IMG/VR virus record: IMGVR_UViG_3300014720_003420
Location: 1 to 30,489 of that record
From: a virus
Length of the DNA stretch: 30,489 bases
Direction: 5' to 3' (one strand)
The translations under genes and the position numbers were made by a program. A model generated the notes under the pieces. That model did no database searches, had not been told where the DNA came from, and saw nothing but the letters and a program-made list of their open reading frames with translations. Of the stretch, positions 1 through 15,100 are shown in pieces. Numbering within the stretch: position 1 is the first letter of the stretch; each line of letters opens with the position of its first letter.

Positions 1-1
1 C

Positions 2-154
2 CGTGATCAACTCTTTCATCCTTTGTCACCAACTCATCTATTTCATTATGGCACACCTGAACCACTAATGTCAACTACTAAGTTAACTCTCGGGAGTGAG
101 GACACAATGGAGGGGTGGGGAAAAGTAGACAGAAAGGCTATAATTAATATATAG
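2..154 (+). other. Open frame reaching the left edge, possible 3' end of an upstream gene
   Basis: One plus-strand frame is open from the left edge to a TAG at 152-154, 16 nt before the tape-measure start. In lambda-like phages the tail assembly chaperone gene lies here, so this could be the end of that gene. Against this, its second half overlaps a G-rich leader segment and a TATAAT box, and another frame is also open to 68. The 50 or so residues it would encode are not recognisable. It may be only non-coding leader. Confidence 0.25.
83..144 (+). promoter_or_regulatory. Leader of the tape-measure gene with a TATAAT box
   Basis: A perfect -10 hexamer TATAAT lies at 139-144, about 27 nt before the tape-measure ATG; no convincing -35 is seen 16-18 bp upstream (TGGGGA at 116-121). 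Upstream, 83-100 reads TTAACTCTCGGGAGTGAG, containing an imperfect palindrome (ACTC-TCGG-GAGT), and CAGAAAGG lies at 130-137. Both blocks recur in the leader of the structural gene at 28428-28967. A late promoter served by a phage activator is possible but inferred. Confidence 0.35.
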
Positions 155-170
155 GATAGAATTTATATTT

Positions 171-3100
171 ATGACTAATTTAGGCGAGTTAATAGTAGAA
201 CTAAAGCTAGACTCAGTACAATTCACTGCTGATCTTAATAAATTTAAAGCTGATGCCACAAAGGTTGCTGGCGATATTGAGCAAAAAATAAATAATATTT
301 TATCTAAAACCATATCTATAAAAGTAGACGATAAAAGCTTAACTAAGTTAAATGAGCATTTAGATAAAAAGAAGAAACATTTAGACGAAGTAAAAAAGCA
401 TTACGAGAGTAACCCTATAGTCGTAAAAGTAGACAACAAAGAATCAGAAAAAAGTTTAAAAAATTTCAATACTAAATTAGAACAAGAATTAAAGAAAAAT
501 AAAAAATATACAATAGATTACCAGTCCGGCAAAGGATTAAACGATGTAACAAAAATCGTAAAAGATGCTGTAACAAAAGGCATACAAGAAGCATTTACTA
601 GTGTTAAAGCAGAAATTAATGTATCTGCAAGCAGACAGTCAACTAACCAGGTTACTAGCAATACTAGCTCTAATGCAGTAAGCGACAAAAATAGTCAGTA
701 TATAGTAGAAGAGTTAAAAGTATCTAACAAATTATTAAATAAACTTATTGATAGACAAGAAACCCTAATAACAAAAGTTCAGGCTTTAAGATTTGATGGA
801 TCCGGAGGAAGGACTCCAGTTGTAACACAAGAAACACAACAACAAAATAATGTTTCCGTAAGGTCAAGCTCAACAAAACAAGTAATTAATCAACCAGTAC
901 AACCTTCACCTACTCCGCCTCAATTACCAACTCAACAAATTGACGTAACACAATTAAACGCTAGTGTCAATAATCTTATTAATGCTAACGCAAACCTTGG
1001 TGCCACTATTTCAAGCATAGCTACTGCTGCTACAGGCATGGGAAATGAAGCAGCAGTAGCTAACACTCAGATAACTCAATCTGCTATAAAAGCAAAAGAA
1101 ATAAGCGATGAACTAAAAGTAGCAGCTTTAGAAGCATTAAGCATTACCAATCATATTGGAGCAGCACAAACATCAAGCGAAATTATTAAAAAGAATCTTA
1201 GCGATGCATCTGGTTATAGCGATGATATTCCAAATAATCTTGCTATTGCAGCTACTGAGTCTGAACAAGTAAAAAATAACTTTAATGAATCAAATAAATT
1301 AGTTGCTGCTATAAATCAAGATTTTAAAGATAGCAGGATTAGCGTAAAAGCTATTGAGGCTTTGTTTGCTGGTATTGTTACATCACTAGGAACGGTTGCC
1401 AATGATTTAAATAATGTAGCGGGAAAAGTTTCCTCTAATACTAGTGGTAGTAATTCTACTGTTGAAGACATAAAGAAAGCTATAGAACAAAGTCTTGCTA
1501 GTGCTATAATAGCAGCAAATAATAATATTGAAGTTGCAATAAAATCATCTGCTAACCAAATAACAGGCAGTAAAAACTTAGGTGATGTAGTATCTGAGCT
1601 AACAAAAATAATTGGAATTATAAATTCTTTAGATTCATCTATAAAAGCTAGTAAAGCAGATCCTACTAAAATAGATATAGACACAACAAATTTACAAACT
1701 TCTTTAACTGGTGCTAGTGAGCAGTTAAATAATTTTAAGGAACTTGTAGATAACAAGTTTATCCATAGTACAAATGTAGCATCAAATCAACTAGAAGAGT
1801 TAGGTAATGAGTTACAAAAAGTTATAACTAAGTTAAAAACGGAAGTTACTTCACCAGCTGAAACTAGTAAATTACCTAAATCAGTAGAAACTGATTTACA
1901 ACAAATATCTAATAATTGCGAATGCGAAATAAAAGTAGTAAAGTCTGTTGAAACCGGGACTGATAAAGTCGCAGAGCAGGTTAAAAAGTCAGGAGAAAAC
2001 CTTGAAAAAGGAATAAAAGATTTAGCAGAAAATTTTAAGGTAGAATTAGAGGATAACGTTTTAGGGCAGTTTAATGCAGTAGCAACAGAAATTAATAATT
2101 TTGTAACAGAAGCAAAAGATTTACAAAAAAAAGTATCCGATATTAATACTGGATTAGACGGCAATCTTAACGAATTAAACGATAATAACGAAAATCTTAA
2201 AAAAACTGCGGCAGATTTGCGAACCAAATTAAATGGTATTGGAAGCTTAATAGATGATATTGTTGATGAAGCTAAAAAACATTTTAATGGACAGCCTATA
2301 TCTGATGAAATAAATGAGTTCGCCAATAAAATAAAAAAATCAACTAGCTATCTTGAAGATAATATTAAAACTATTCCAAATACTTTGGATGTTAATATTA
2401 AAGCCAAAATGGCACAACAGGCACAAGAATTAATAGAAAAAATATCAGAAAGCACAAAAAAAATTGATTTAGACCCAGTTATAAAAACAGTTGTTGAAAA
2501 AGCTGCAACAAGCTTAAATAGTTTTGGAGATGATTCTTCTAAGCTTTTTGATAGTTTAACAAAATCTGTAGAGTTTAACACAAAAAAAATAGAACAAACT
2601 TTTGAAACTTTTGCAACAAAAATAAATCAAACAATAGATGCTAGTGCCAATGAAATAACTGCTTCTGCAACCAAACAGCAAACAAATAAACTTGGTAATG
2701 AAACTACAACACCCCCAGAATCAGAAACGCAAAAACAAGTTAACATGTCGTTATCTGAGTTTAATTCAGCTGTTGTTGCTACAAGAAATGAATTATTAAG
2801 TATTTTAAATGGATTAAATACTGAATCAACGTCTGCTACTAAAAACATTGAATCGCTTAAAGATTCATTAGATAAATTAACTGAAGAAACAGATCGGTTA
2901 GAAACAAAGTTTAAAGACGTAGCAAATAATAAAGATATTGATAAATTGTTTGAATCAATAGGTAAGCTAAACGACGAATACGATAATTTAAATCCAAAAG
3001 TAAAAGAAAATGTAAATAAGCAAACTGATTTAATAGCAAAACTTAACAATATAGTAGATGAACTTACTACAATTAACTCGTTAACCAAAGAAGGACAACA

Positions 3101-6100
3101 AAATAAATTAAAAGAAATAGAAGATCTTAAAAAGACTGCTACTGAATTGCAAACTAGTGGGTCTGGTCTTAACGATGCAATACTTAATATAACAGAAAAA
3201 GTATCAACTTCTACTAATACTATAAACGCTTTAAACGCACAAAACTTAACTCAAGTTAAAGCAGCAGAGCAAATTCACCAAAAATTAACACAAGTCTTAA
3301 CTAAAATAGATGAAACAGCAGATGAGGCACAAAAAATATCTAATAAATTTAAAAAAGAAGCAAACACGCCTATAGCTTTACCTGAAATAGACACCAGCTC
3401 ATTAAATAAAATTACAGCATATTTAAACAGTATAGCAAATTCGATAAAAATTCAAAGTGAAAAAATTAATGATATTAGTAGTGTTTTATCGTCTTTTAAT
3501 TCTGAAGAATTAAAAAATAATGTAACTAACATAGAATTAGCAGGAAAAAATATAGCAAATGCTGTTCCTAGTATAGTAACTCAAATAGAATCCGTAGCTG
3601 CACAAATAGAAGACGCTGGCAAAGTATTTACAGGTAAAGCCAATACTTTCAATTTAGATCAATTAAGTTCACAATTAAATAATTTAAAAGACGTTGCCAG
3701 TAATCTAGGATCTGAGCTATCAGGATTAAAAGTTGTAGAAATGCAACAAAAAATAGATAGTGTTGAAACTGATGTAGATTCCTTTAATAAATCTATACAA
3801 GATTCTCACACTAATCTCGTTGAGATAAACCATTTAATTAATGATGTAAAAAATGCTGTAAAAAATTATGAAGGTATCGTTCAAAAATCAAATAGCACAG
3901 CAGAAGAAGTAATTACAGCACAATCAAAAGTAGTTAAATCATTAGATGATTTAAACGCAAAATATAAATTAAATGAAACAACAATAGATAACATTAATAA
4001 TAAACACAATGAATTATTTAATAACATATCTAATCTAACTTCTGAAATTGGTAAAAACGAAAATGCCATAAAAGCATTTAGCGACAATCTTCATAACGTA
4101 GACTTTAACAGTGTAGTTGATGGGCTAAAAGAATTAAGTGGTGGATTTGAAGAAAGTGGTAAAACCTTTTTCCAAAATTTAACTACTAAGTTTAATGAAG
4201 CAATTAATGTTTTTACAACTAAAAAAGAAACAGACACTAAATCTAAAAATGAAACTCCTAAACAATTACCTGAGTTAATTCAACTCGAAGAAAATTTAAA
4301 TGACCCTAGCTTGTCTGACGCTATTAAAGAAGTTATAAAAAAAACAATAGAAAAAATTGAGAAAGATATAGAAATTGATATAAGCGAATCAAGCATTGGG
4401 GAAAAAATAAAAGAAAAACTAGTTAACGAACTAGATAATTTGTTATCTAAGATAGAACCAATTAAATTATCAGAATCACAATTAAAACAATATGTTGAAA
4501 TCTTAGAAAATGCTGCATCAAATTTTGGAGCTAATTTAAAAGAAATTGGTACAAACCACGCAGAAGTAATGCGGAATGTTTCTGGTGAATTAGCTGAATT
4601 TAGCAATAAAATTAAAGCAACTACAACAGAACTAGAAAGATTTGATGCTGTTGTAAAAAATGCTGTCACAAAACCTCCAGAACCAAAAGAAAAAGCAGCA
4701 CTTGAAAAAGCAACAGATTCATCAGACAAGTTAAAAGAATCATTAGAAGGTTTAACAGTAATAACCAACGATGTTTCTAGATCTGTACAAAATTTAGGAC
4801 AAAAATTTACTAAACTTGAAGAATTTGAAAATCTAAAACAATCTATTACAGGCTTAGACGTAGAAACCAAAAAATTTAGCTCACAAATAAAACTCGCTAA
4901 TACGTATTTAGAAGGCTTAGATTTTAAGGCAAAACAAACAGAAAGCAGTAAGTTCAAATCTATTGCAGAATCATTTGAATCTACACTAAAAGCATTAACA
5001 AGTGTTGCTGATAATTTAAAACAAGCAAACACTAGTTTTGTTGCGGAAGTTAATGTGTTAAAAACAAGTGTTGCAGGAATTGACGTTAATACGTTTAATG
5101 ACAAAGCAAAAGAATTAGCCAGCGTAGTCAATGGCTTAAAAGATAAATTAAATGAAATTAATCAACAATTATTAAGTGGTAAAGATATAGGAGCATCTTT
5201 AACTAAGTTTAACAGTGAATTAAAAGAAGCGCAACAACAATACAAAAATTTAGCTAGTTTGCAAAGCTCCATAAATACAGAACACGCAAAATTACAAACT
5301 GGAATTCAAGGATTTATAAATTATTTAGATAATAACAAGGAAAATATAGTGGCACCATTAAAAGAAATGGTGCAAACCTTTAAATCTGATTTAGCTGGAT
5401 TACCAGATGCCACTCAAGAGTCTGTAAAAGAATCTTTAACACAACTAGAAGCAAGGGTTACTAGCCTAGACACTATTTTTGGTAACTTCTCTAATAAAAT
5501 TGAAAGCTTTACTTTAGATAATATTGAGGAGAATTTTGAAGAAGTTACAGAAGAAATTAAACGTGAAACGAAAGGTGTTTTTGATTTAATTAAACAGTAT
5601 ATAAATCAACAATTTCCATCAAAGCCTAAAGACGAATTTATATCAGGATTAGACCAAGAATCATTTGATAGACAACGACAAGGATTAGAAGCAAGTTTAT
5701 CATCAATAGTAGATGCAATAACAACATCTGGTAATAATTATGCTAATCAAATAATAGAAGCTACTGTTGCAGCCCAAAAAATAAAAGAAACTAATCTAGA
5801 AATAAGTCAAACAAACAGGGAATTAGTTACGACTACTAAAAATTTAGTAACAGAACTAGGAAACAGCGCAGCTGAAATAAAAAAAGCTACAAATGATTTA
5901 GTAAAAGCAAAACAAGATGAGTTAGACGCTGTTTTAAAAGCAAATAAAGCAACACTAGATGCAGCTACTAATAAATCAAAAGAAAACGTAACGTATTATG
6001 ACAACGTTAAACAAGAGTTAAATAATGCAGTTGTTGTTGCAGTAAGTATAAAGGAAAGTGTAATTAAAATAAAAACACAGTTTGATGAGTTAGTAAAAGA

Positions 6101-9100
6101 AACATTAAACAGCAAAAAGAAAGAGATAACAGATGATGTTAAAACACTTGTTGAAACGCAAAAACAAGAATTAAAAGACAATCAAAATCAAATTACAAAA
6201 GATGTAAATAGTATAGTTAAAAATCTAGAAGCGTTTAATACTTCTTTGTCTAGCAATAATAGTAATACAACTAATCTTGTAAAAGTTAACAAAACACAAG
6301 TTGACACTCTTGCAAAAATTTCTACTGAATTTGAAAGTATATTAAATAAATATAAAACGTTTAGCAATCAAGTTGATAGTCAAGTTAAAAGCTTAACTAA
6401 TTTACCTAATTTTGAAGAGGCTGGAATTGCGTTTCAAGTTAAAATAAACGAATTTAAACAAGCATCCGCTAAGCAAATCGAAGATTTACAAACAGCATTA
6501 AAAGGTGTTATTGGTAGATTAGATTTGTCTGGAACAGAGTTAGCTAACAAAATTAGCAATGTTCAAATTAATTTAGATAGTACAGGTAATGAAATTAAAA
6601 AGCTAGGAAATGTTGCTGAAAAAGCTAGTCAAAATTTAGAAAGATTTGTAGAGCTTAAGTTAGGGGTTAAACAACAACCTGAACTTGAACCAGTTTATGT
6701 TACACAACAACAGCCAACTTCAAAAGCTTCAGTTCATGTTACACAACAACAGCCAACTTCAAAAGCTTCAACTCCTGAAACTCCACCTACTTCAAAAGGT
6801 TTAGATCCAAAAAAATTAAATGAACCTACTTTTCCTCTTGATAAAGATGTTACATCAATAACATCTTTTGAACAACCTTCCGTTGTAGATGCAAAAATTG
6901 TAGCAAACAATATAAATGAAGTGCAAAAAGAATATCAAGAAAAATTTGTAAATAAAGTATGGATTCCATTACTTAAAATATTAAATACAATATATTCTGA
7001 AACTCCTTTTTCAGATGATGATATATTAGAAAAAACTCAAAAGGGAGAAGCATTTCCTCCAGTAAATGAAAAATTTGACAACGCAATTATACGACAAATA
7101 AAAAACTTACTAAATGAATATGAAAAAGTTTTAACAGATGCGGGTGCGTCTAATTTAGAAAGTGTTACTCCTAAAGCTAGAGAAATAGCTAAAGAAATGG
7201 GAGAAACGCTATTAAACCTTGCACAAAAAACCGCAGAAGAGATTCGAGAAAAAATTGGAGAAAAAATTGCCTTTGATCTAATTTTAGCAAACCAAGACAC
7301 TAATCTTGAAGACAATAAAGAATTAGCAAAATACGCTAAAGATGGGGATTTAGCTAAAGAAATAAAAGTTTTAACCGATGCATTGTATGCAATTAAAAAT
7401 GCAGCTAAAGAAGTTGGAACGTATTTTCGTTCGTTATATAAAACAACATCAGGACAAACACAAGGACAATTTGTTGGTGAGTCAGTTGAAATAATGAATG
7501 ATGTAGCGAAAACAAAAAGTTATAATGCTGCAAATAACCAACTTATATCAGAAATTCAGCAAACAGAAAAAAATATCAAAAAACTTATTGCAGAGTCAGA
7601 CAAAGCAGCAAAAAACGTTGCAGATACAGGATCTGAAACAATAGAAGCTAAAACAAAAGAAAACCTTAAAAAAAGTTATAATTTATTTTATGATTTTGTT
7701 AATCAGATTAAACGAGCTTTACAAATTAAATCACCATCTCAAGTTGCTATATATATAGGTGAAATGTTTGGAGAAGGTTTATCAATTGGAATTGAAAAAA
7801 GAGCAGATAAAGTAATTAAAACTGCCAATGAAATGGCAAAAGATCTTGTTAAAACTGTTAAAAAACAATTAGGAATTAACTCAAAGTCAAGAATATTTTT
7901 TGAAATAGGTATACGTTTGCTAGAAGGATTTGAGTCAGGAATACAAATGAAAATGCCTGGAGTTCAAAATTTAATTAATCCACTTTTTCATGCAATATTA
8001 GCGCAAACTCCTGGAGTAGTAGGAGCTGAAATAGGAACTGCAATTATAATATCATTAGCACTATCAATTCAAAAAGGTGATAGCATTATATCAAAAGCAT
8101 TTAGAAAAATAGTTAATAATATTCTTTTTGTTGTTGATATAATGCAAAATAGTTTAGATGTGTATTCAGGACCATCTGGACTATTTCCAAATTTAGCGCC
8201 AGCTGTTCACCCAGGTATTGGTTTAACAATATATGCCCTTAAAACAACTTTACAATTACTTAAAGAAATTGGAGAAGAACACAAATTAAATAATAAAAGA
8301 TTATTACCTTCTTTACTTTATTCTGCTAAAAACCGATTTGATAAAATACGAAACGATAAATCATTAAATGTTGCAAGAGAAGGTGTTGAGCATGTAGGAA
8401 ATCTTGTTAGAGGTGGAGAAATGGTTCAATATGGTGCAAAATCTCCAATCATAGCAGTTATTAACGCAGCGCAAAGTGGAGCAACAGTTATACTAAGAAG
8501 TATTCGGATTATTGAATCTATGTATAAAGCCTATCAAGACACTGTGGCAAAAATACAAAGTAATCCATCCATTGACTTCTCAGCTACATTCCAAAACACC
8601 CTTGTTGATTATTTAAGAAGTTTCAATATAACTAAAAAAGATATTTTACAAGCATTAGCTAGTATAGGGCAGGTAGTACCAAAAATAGATTCTACTGGAA
8701 CAGGAAAAATAGTATCAGATCCTACTGTTGGAGGTGCGGCAGTTGGCGCTGCTGTTGCCATAGAAGTAATGGATATGATAAAAAAAGCCATTATTGACAA
8801 AACTAAAGAAAAAATGGCACAAGGTATAGATTTTAAAGATGCGTTTAAAACCAGCTTAGAAGACATTCAATCGCCAGAAGCAATAACAAAAATATTAACG
8901 AATGTTGCTGATTCTTTAAAACCTCAAATAAAACATCTTACTAATGCGGGTGAAGACATTATTGACGGTTTAATTAAAGGTATTTTAAATAGAATGGGAA
9001 TGGTAGCTCGTGTTATATATTTAACAAGTAAAGCTATTGAAGACCAAATTAAAGAAAATATGGGCATTACATCACCTTCAAAAGTGATGATAGAAGTAGG

Positions 9101-12100
9101 TTTGATGATTACAGAAGGATTAGCAATTGGAATTAAAAAAGGAACCAACAAAGTATTAAACGCTATAGAATTTGTAGGTAATGCAATAAAACAAAAAGAA
9201 TTACCTCAATTAACTGACAAAGAAACAAAACAAAATATAAATACTGATGTAACTAGAAGATTAAAACATATTGGTAAGCAAACATCACAAGGGTTTACAC
9301 AAGGCTTACGTAGTAATAGCATGGCAGAAGAAACTGGAGAAGAAGTAAGAAAAGTAATTAAGAAATTTAGAACTATATTAAAAATAGCGTCTCCTTCTCA
9401 GGTAACTAGGCAATTTGGTATAAACTCCGGAGAGGGTTATGGCATTGGTTTTGTGGAAGCACTAAATAACTCTAATAAAGAAATACAAAACGCTTTAAAA
9501 CAAATAATTCAAAGTTTAAAGACTGAATTTAGCGCTGTTGGTGTTAGCACAGGTTTTTCAGACGATCTTCAAAAAGTTTTAAGAGAAATGGATGATATTG
9601 AGAAAAAACAAGAAAGAATTATAGAATTACGTAACAAAGGATTAATAACAGAAAAAGAAGCAAGACAAGAATTACAAAGATATAATGATGAACTATTAAA
9701 GCAATCACAATTAGTTAACAAAATTAAACGAGATGCACAAAAAGAATTAGACCAAACAGCAGCACCCGGAACTACAGCTTATAAACTAACGACAGCAAAT
9801 GTTGTAAATGATGATTTTGCAAATAAAGAATTAGAAAATCAAATGATGCTTGAAAGAAGACAAAGAAGAATTAAACCAGTGGACATAAGAAATGTAGATG
9901 TACCTGAATCAATACATAAAGGAGATGACAATATTAGATATGCTTACGATAGAAGCATAGAATTACAAAAAGAATTAAAAAGACAACAGAAAGATCCAGC
10001 AATAAAACAGTTAAAAAAAGACCTTGAAAGAAACCGAAACCTAATTATTGAAGAATACAAAAAAAACGACATAACACTAAGAGAAGCTTTAGAGAGGCTA
10101 AACCAACAAAATGAAAACACAATACAAGAATTTTATGCAGCAGGTGGAAGTCCAATAGATTTAACTCAAGATAATATAAGACGCAATTCTAAAACATTTG
10201 GACAAAACGCGCAAGATTTAGGAGAAGGTATAGCAGATGTAACGGAGCAGGCTCAGGCGCAAGCTAATAGATTTGGTGACTTTACCGATGTAGTTAGAGA
10301 CTTTTATTTTGAAGCGGCACAAAAATTATTAGATTTAGTAAAAGCCATGGAGGAGATAGAACCGATTCAACGGCGATTCCTAGTGGCTATGAATGAAAAT
10401 AAACAAAAAGCTGACAGAGCATTTAAACTAGCTCAATCTACAGCAGAGCAAAACCGAATACCAATTATGTCTGGTTTAGAAGGTTACAGCCAAATGCTAG
10501 AAGCGGCTAAAGGCACAAGACTAGAAGGCGCAGATGTGCAAAACCTATTTGAAGGTATATCTGCTGCATTGTCTAGTATGTCTATCACTGGACGAGACGC
10601 AGATTTAGTATTTCTAGCGTTTACTCAGATGATTGCACGTGGTAAAGTGTCAATGGAAGAATTAAGACAACAGTTGTCTGAGAAATTCCCACCTGCCATG
10701 CGGATTTTTGCAAAAGCCTTAGGAACCACTGTGTCTGGCTTAACAGAGACAGTATCCCAAGGTTTGGTAATGTCGGATAACGCGTTATCAAAAGTTGCCA
10801 AAACATTAAACGAAGAATATGGTAATACAGCTAGAGGCGCAAAAGGTATTGGATTGGCGTTAACAGAACTATCTAATACTGGCGTTGCTATGCTCATAAA
10901 AATTACTGAATCTTTTAGTGATTTAGTTATAGTAGTCGCACAAAGCCTAAGTGCTATTGGTAATTTAATAAAAGATAACATTACTATAATAGCACCAATA
11001 GCAGCCGGTGTAATAGCATTGTTTAGCGCAGCATTGTTAGCTGGCATAATTACAATATTTAATAGCACTGGATTAACAACTGCTATATTAGCATTAAGTG
11101 GTAAATTTGTAACTACTTTTGCTAGTGGTATAGTAACAATGGCTCCGGTAATTGCATTAGCAATAGGAGAGGGATTGGCATCTGCTATAGGCGCAAAAAC
11201 AATAACTGAAATGATATCTAATAAAATAAAAGAAGGTGTAGATGGAGTAATGATATCGTTTAATACTAGTGGTACACTAGGGTTTATTACTAATTTATTA
11301 AATCCTATAGCGCTTTTAATTAATGCAGTTCAGTTTTTAGTAAAAGTAATTAAAGAAATTCCTAAAGCAGTTGAAAAACTTCGCAATGATAGTGGCGCAA
11401 TTGCAGGCATATTAAATTATCTAATACGTTTTATAGAAAGAGTTAAAGTAGGAATTGAGGCATTAATTGGCTCTATAACTGGTTTAGCGCAAATATTTGG
11501 ACTAGCTGCGATAAATGTAACTATTTTTAAAAGTATAATAGTGAGTAGTTTAACAGCGATAAAAGTGGCAACACTTGCGCTCGGTGTTGTATGGAACTCA
11601 GTTTTTGGTAAAGGTGTTGTTATAGTTGGAATAATGCTTGCAGTAGTTGCAGCTATATCTGCTATTGATAATAACCTTGATGAGTTTAAAAACCAGATAA
11701 ACAATGTTTTAGCTTACATGGGAGCAGCTATTTATGGTTTTATGTTAATACTTAAATTAGTCAAAAAAGATATTGTAGGATTTATTGGATTATTAGCTGT
11801 TATACCTACAATGATGTATTTACAAGGTGACTTTAGTAGTCCTGCGCTAGAGGCAATGAAAAACCTTAGTAAATCAATGAAAGACGGATTAGATAGATTA
11901 AAAGATGCCGTTAATAGTTTTAGTAAAGCAACAAATACATCAACAACCAAAGTTGAACAATCAGTTAAAGGATTTGAATTAAATATTCTTAAATTTTTTA
12001 ATCCTAATTTACAATCCTTTAAATCTGATACCCTTGTATTACAGCAAAGAGAAAGATTAAATAAAAATTTAAAAGACGATATTGAACGAAAACCTGATAA

Positions 12101-15100
12101 TTTACTTCATGAATTTGCATTATCTCTTTTAGGAATAGATGTCCATGCTCAATCTCAAATCAAACGTCATAGAGACAGCTTAGACAACGACTTTAAAGAT
12201 ACAAGTGGAAATAAAGTAAAAGTTCCAAATGATGTAGAAAATTTTTCTAGAAGAGAATATTTTGATTATGTAGACAGAAATAAAATAGACTACAACAATT
12301 GGTGGAACCCAGCTCCAAGTATAACTGCTTTTGGAAACACTTTGTTAGATTTAGACAAAGAAACAGAAGAGATATTAGCAACACGTTTTAAAAGTTATTT
12401 TGAAACGCTTAAAAAAGAAGCTAGAGGTAACTTAACAGTTAGTGACCGAACAATTATTGAATCATTAACAAGTTTTTCCAAAGAAGTAGAATCTGCAATG
12501 AAGGAAATAACTAAACTTACAAACAAAGAATTGAGTGAAAGCGAACGACAAAGAATTAAAAAAGAATTAGAAGGCATAGATAAAGAAATACAAGCAAAAC
12601 AGGTTGAAAGAGCTAAAGCAGACAAAGACCATAAGACAGAAGAAGTAGCCAAAATAGACAATGACATAGCAAAATTAGAAAAACAAAAAAATGAAAAGTT
12701 AAGCCCAATTAAAGCAGGTTTAAATGCTTTAGAAAAAATGAAAAGCTCTATACAGTCTGCTGGAGAAATGTTAATAAAAGAAGTTTCTGATGAAAAAGTT
12801 AAAAAAACAATTAAAAAAGATATAGAAAGAATAACAGAAAATTTTGAAAAATTAAGCGGTTTATTTAAAGATTTAGTAAAAGGAGACTTTGACGAAAGTT
12901 ATAATAAAGCATTAAAAGCTTTTAATGCTTTTGAAAAAGCTTATGAAGATTTTAAAAATAATTTAGAAACAGAAATAAATGTGTTAACCGCTAGTTTATA
13001 CAAAGGTAATTACAATTCAGCAACAATAGCTAGAGGAGAAAAGATTTTAGAAATAAAACAAGCTGATGCAAATATTAAAGCTTTAAACCAAAAAATAGCA
13101 TTAGATATAAAAATGCTGGCTTTAACACAAGGTCATACAAGAGCAAATAGTGATGAAGAAATTAAAAGCAAAATAGAAGAGCTTAAACAAGGATTAATGG
13201 AAAACAGAAATGCTTTAACTGCAGAACAGCTTAAAAAGTTAAAACTTAGTAAAGAGCTTAAAGAAGAAATTGAAGAAAATAAAAAAGCGTTAGAAGATTA
13301 TCAGCTTGAGCAACTGATACAAATAAAACAAATGCAGATAGAGCTAGAGAAAGCTAAAGCAGAATTAGAAAATTTAAGATTAGACAATAAACTAAAAGTA
13401 TTATTAAAAGATATTAAAAGCTCAAACTTTAAAAGCTTTATGGAGTCGGCGTTTAATTTAATAAAGAGTATAAATGAAATTATAGCTAAAAAACTAGAAA
13501 ATGATAAAAAACAATTAGAAGATCAAAAAAGATTAAGAGAAGAAGCAGAAAAACGAAAACAGATAGAAGATCAAAAAATAAATGAAAAAGCGTTTGAAAA
13601 TTTGGTAATTCAATCAAATTTAGATTTAACTAACGCTTTTAATACTACTTTTAAAACATTAACAGAAGTAACCAAACAAGCTGGAAATGCAATAAAAGAC
13701 CTTACAGGATTAATAGAGGGAATATTTAACAGATTTAACATACAAATAAATAAATCTAACAATGAAATAAGCAAAACAAATGCAGCAGCTCAAAAAGTAA
13801 GTTTAAATATAGAACAAAGTGGATTAAGCTTATCTAAATTTAATAACAGGATAACAATTGCAAACAACTCATTAGGTAAAACAGTTAATGCGTTTCAGTA
13901 TATAAATAATATATTAGAGAAAATGCCGCAAACTCCTGTTGTTACAATTAATTATGGTAGCGGTGGCAATCAACCATCAAACCAGCTTCCTTTTTCTAAT
14001 ATTGGTACAACTACAACTTCAAGCGGTTCTAACGGTAATAATGCAACTAATGTAGCTACTGCGTCAAATAACAATAATGATGTAGCCAAAACTAATGTAA
14101 CTACTGTAGCTACTAACGGTAATAATGCAACTAATGTAGCTTATGCATCAAAACCAAACTTTACTAATCATCTGCAAGCAGCTTTAAATCTGTTTCCTAG
14201 TACAAAAGGTAGTGATAAAATTGCAGATAATCTAGGAGTGCAAAGAACAACACAAGTGGCTAAAGGCAACCCAGGAACAAATGTTGGTAAAGGAAAAAAC
14301 AGAGAGTTGTTACGCAGTAACAGTAACAAACCTGACCTTTTAAGAGAATTGCTTGGAAATGTATTCGGAGGAATAGGTGTAAGCACCAATGAAATTAAAT
14401 GGTTTCAAGGGCAAATGAATTTTAACTCCGAAGACGAATTTAATAGATTCGCAAATCCACTTATTTTAATAGATAAAATAAATAAAACAATAGAATCTGC
14501 TGAAAAAAATAAAGTTAATCTTGATCCCGAACTAGGAAAAGCGGCAGAATTTGTAATAGATAATTTATTACCTTATATTCCGCAAAAAGGAAGAGATTTT
14601 ATATCAAAAGCTATACAAGACAGAAGATCTAAATCTAAAATAAAGTTTAAATATAATCCTAATGACCAAAATGAAATAGAAACAATAACAAATATTGCAG
14701 AAAATTATTTAGTACCAAATAGTCTTCAATCACATATAGATCGTGTACAAGCTGTTAAAACTTATATGAATATTGTAGTACAAGAATTAACAGCTAAAGG
14801 CAGCCTTAAAGACAGCAACATACCGAGTCCAAATTTAAAAGAAAAAGCAAATTTTGCTTTACGTAATATAGATAAAATAGCTTCACCGGATTTGATAAAA
14901 AGAAACGCATTACAAGCCAATTATCAATTAATAAAAGACATAGTCGAGAGAGACCGACTTACTACAGATAGTGGAATGACAGCTCGCAGTCTTATAGAGC
15001 AAGAGAAGCTAAGAAATCCTGGAAACACTAATAACCAAAACCCTGTAAACCCTAGAAACCCTGTAAACCCTAGAAACCCTGTAAACCCTAGAAATTCTGT

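Noticed and set aside
4280-5131. Long antisense open frames within the tape measure, such as this 283-codon one, with others near 1316, 1787, 2627 and 10625
   Set aside because: They lie wholly inside a clear coding frame, have no ribosome sites or recognisable products, and arise from the codon bias of the sense strand.
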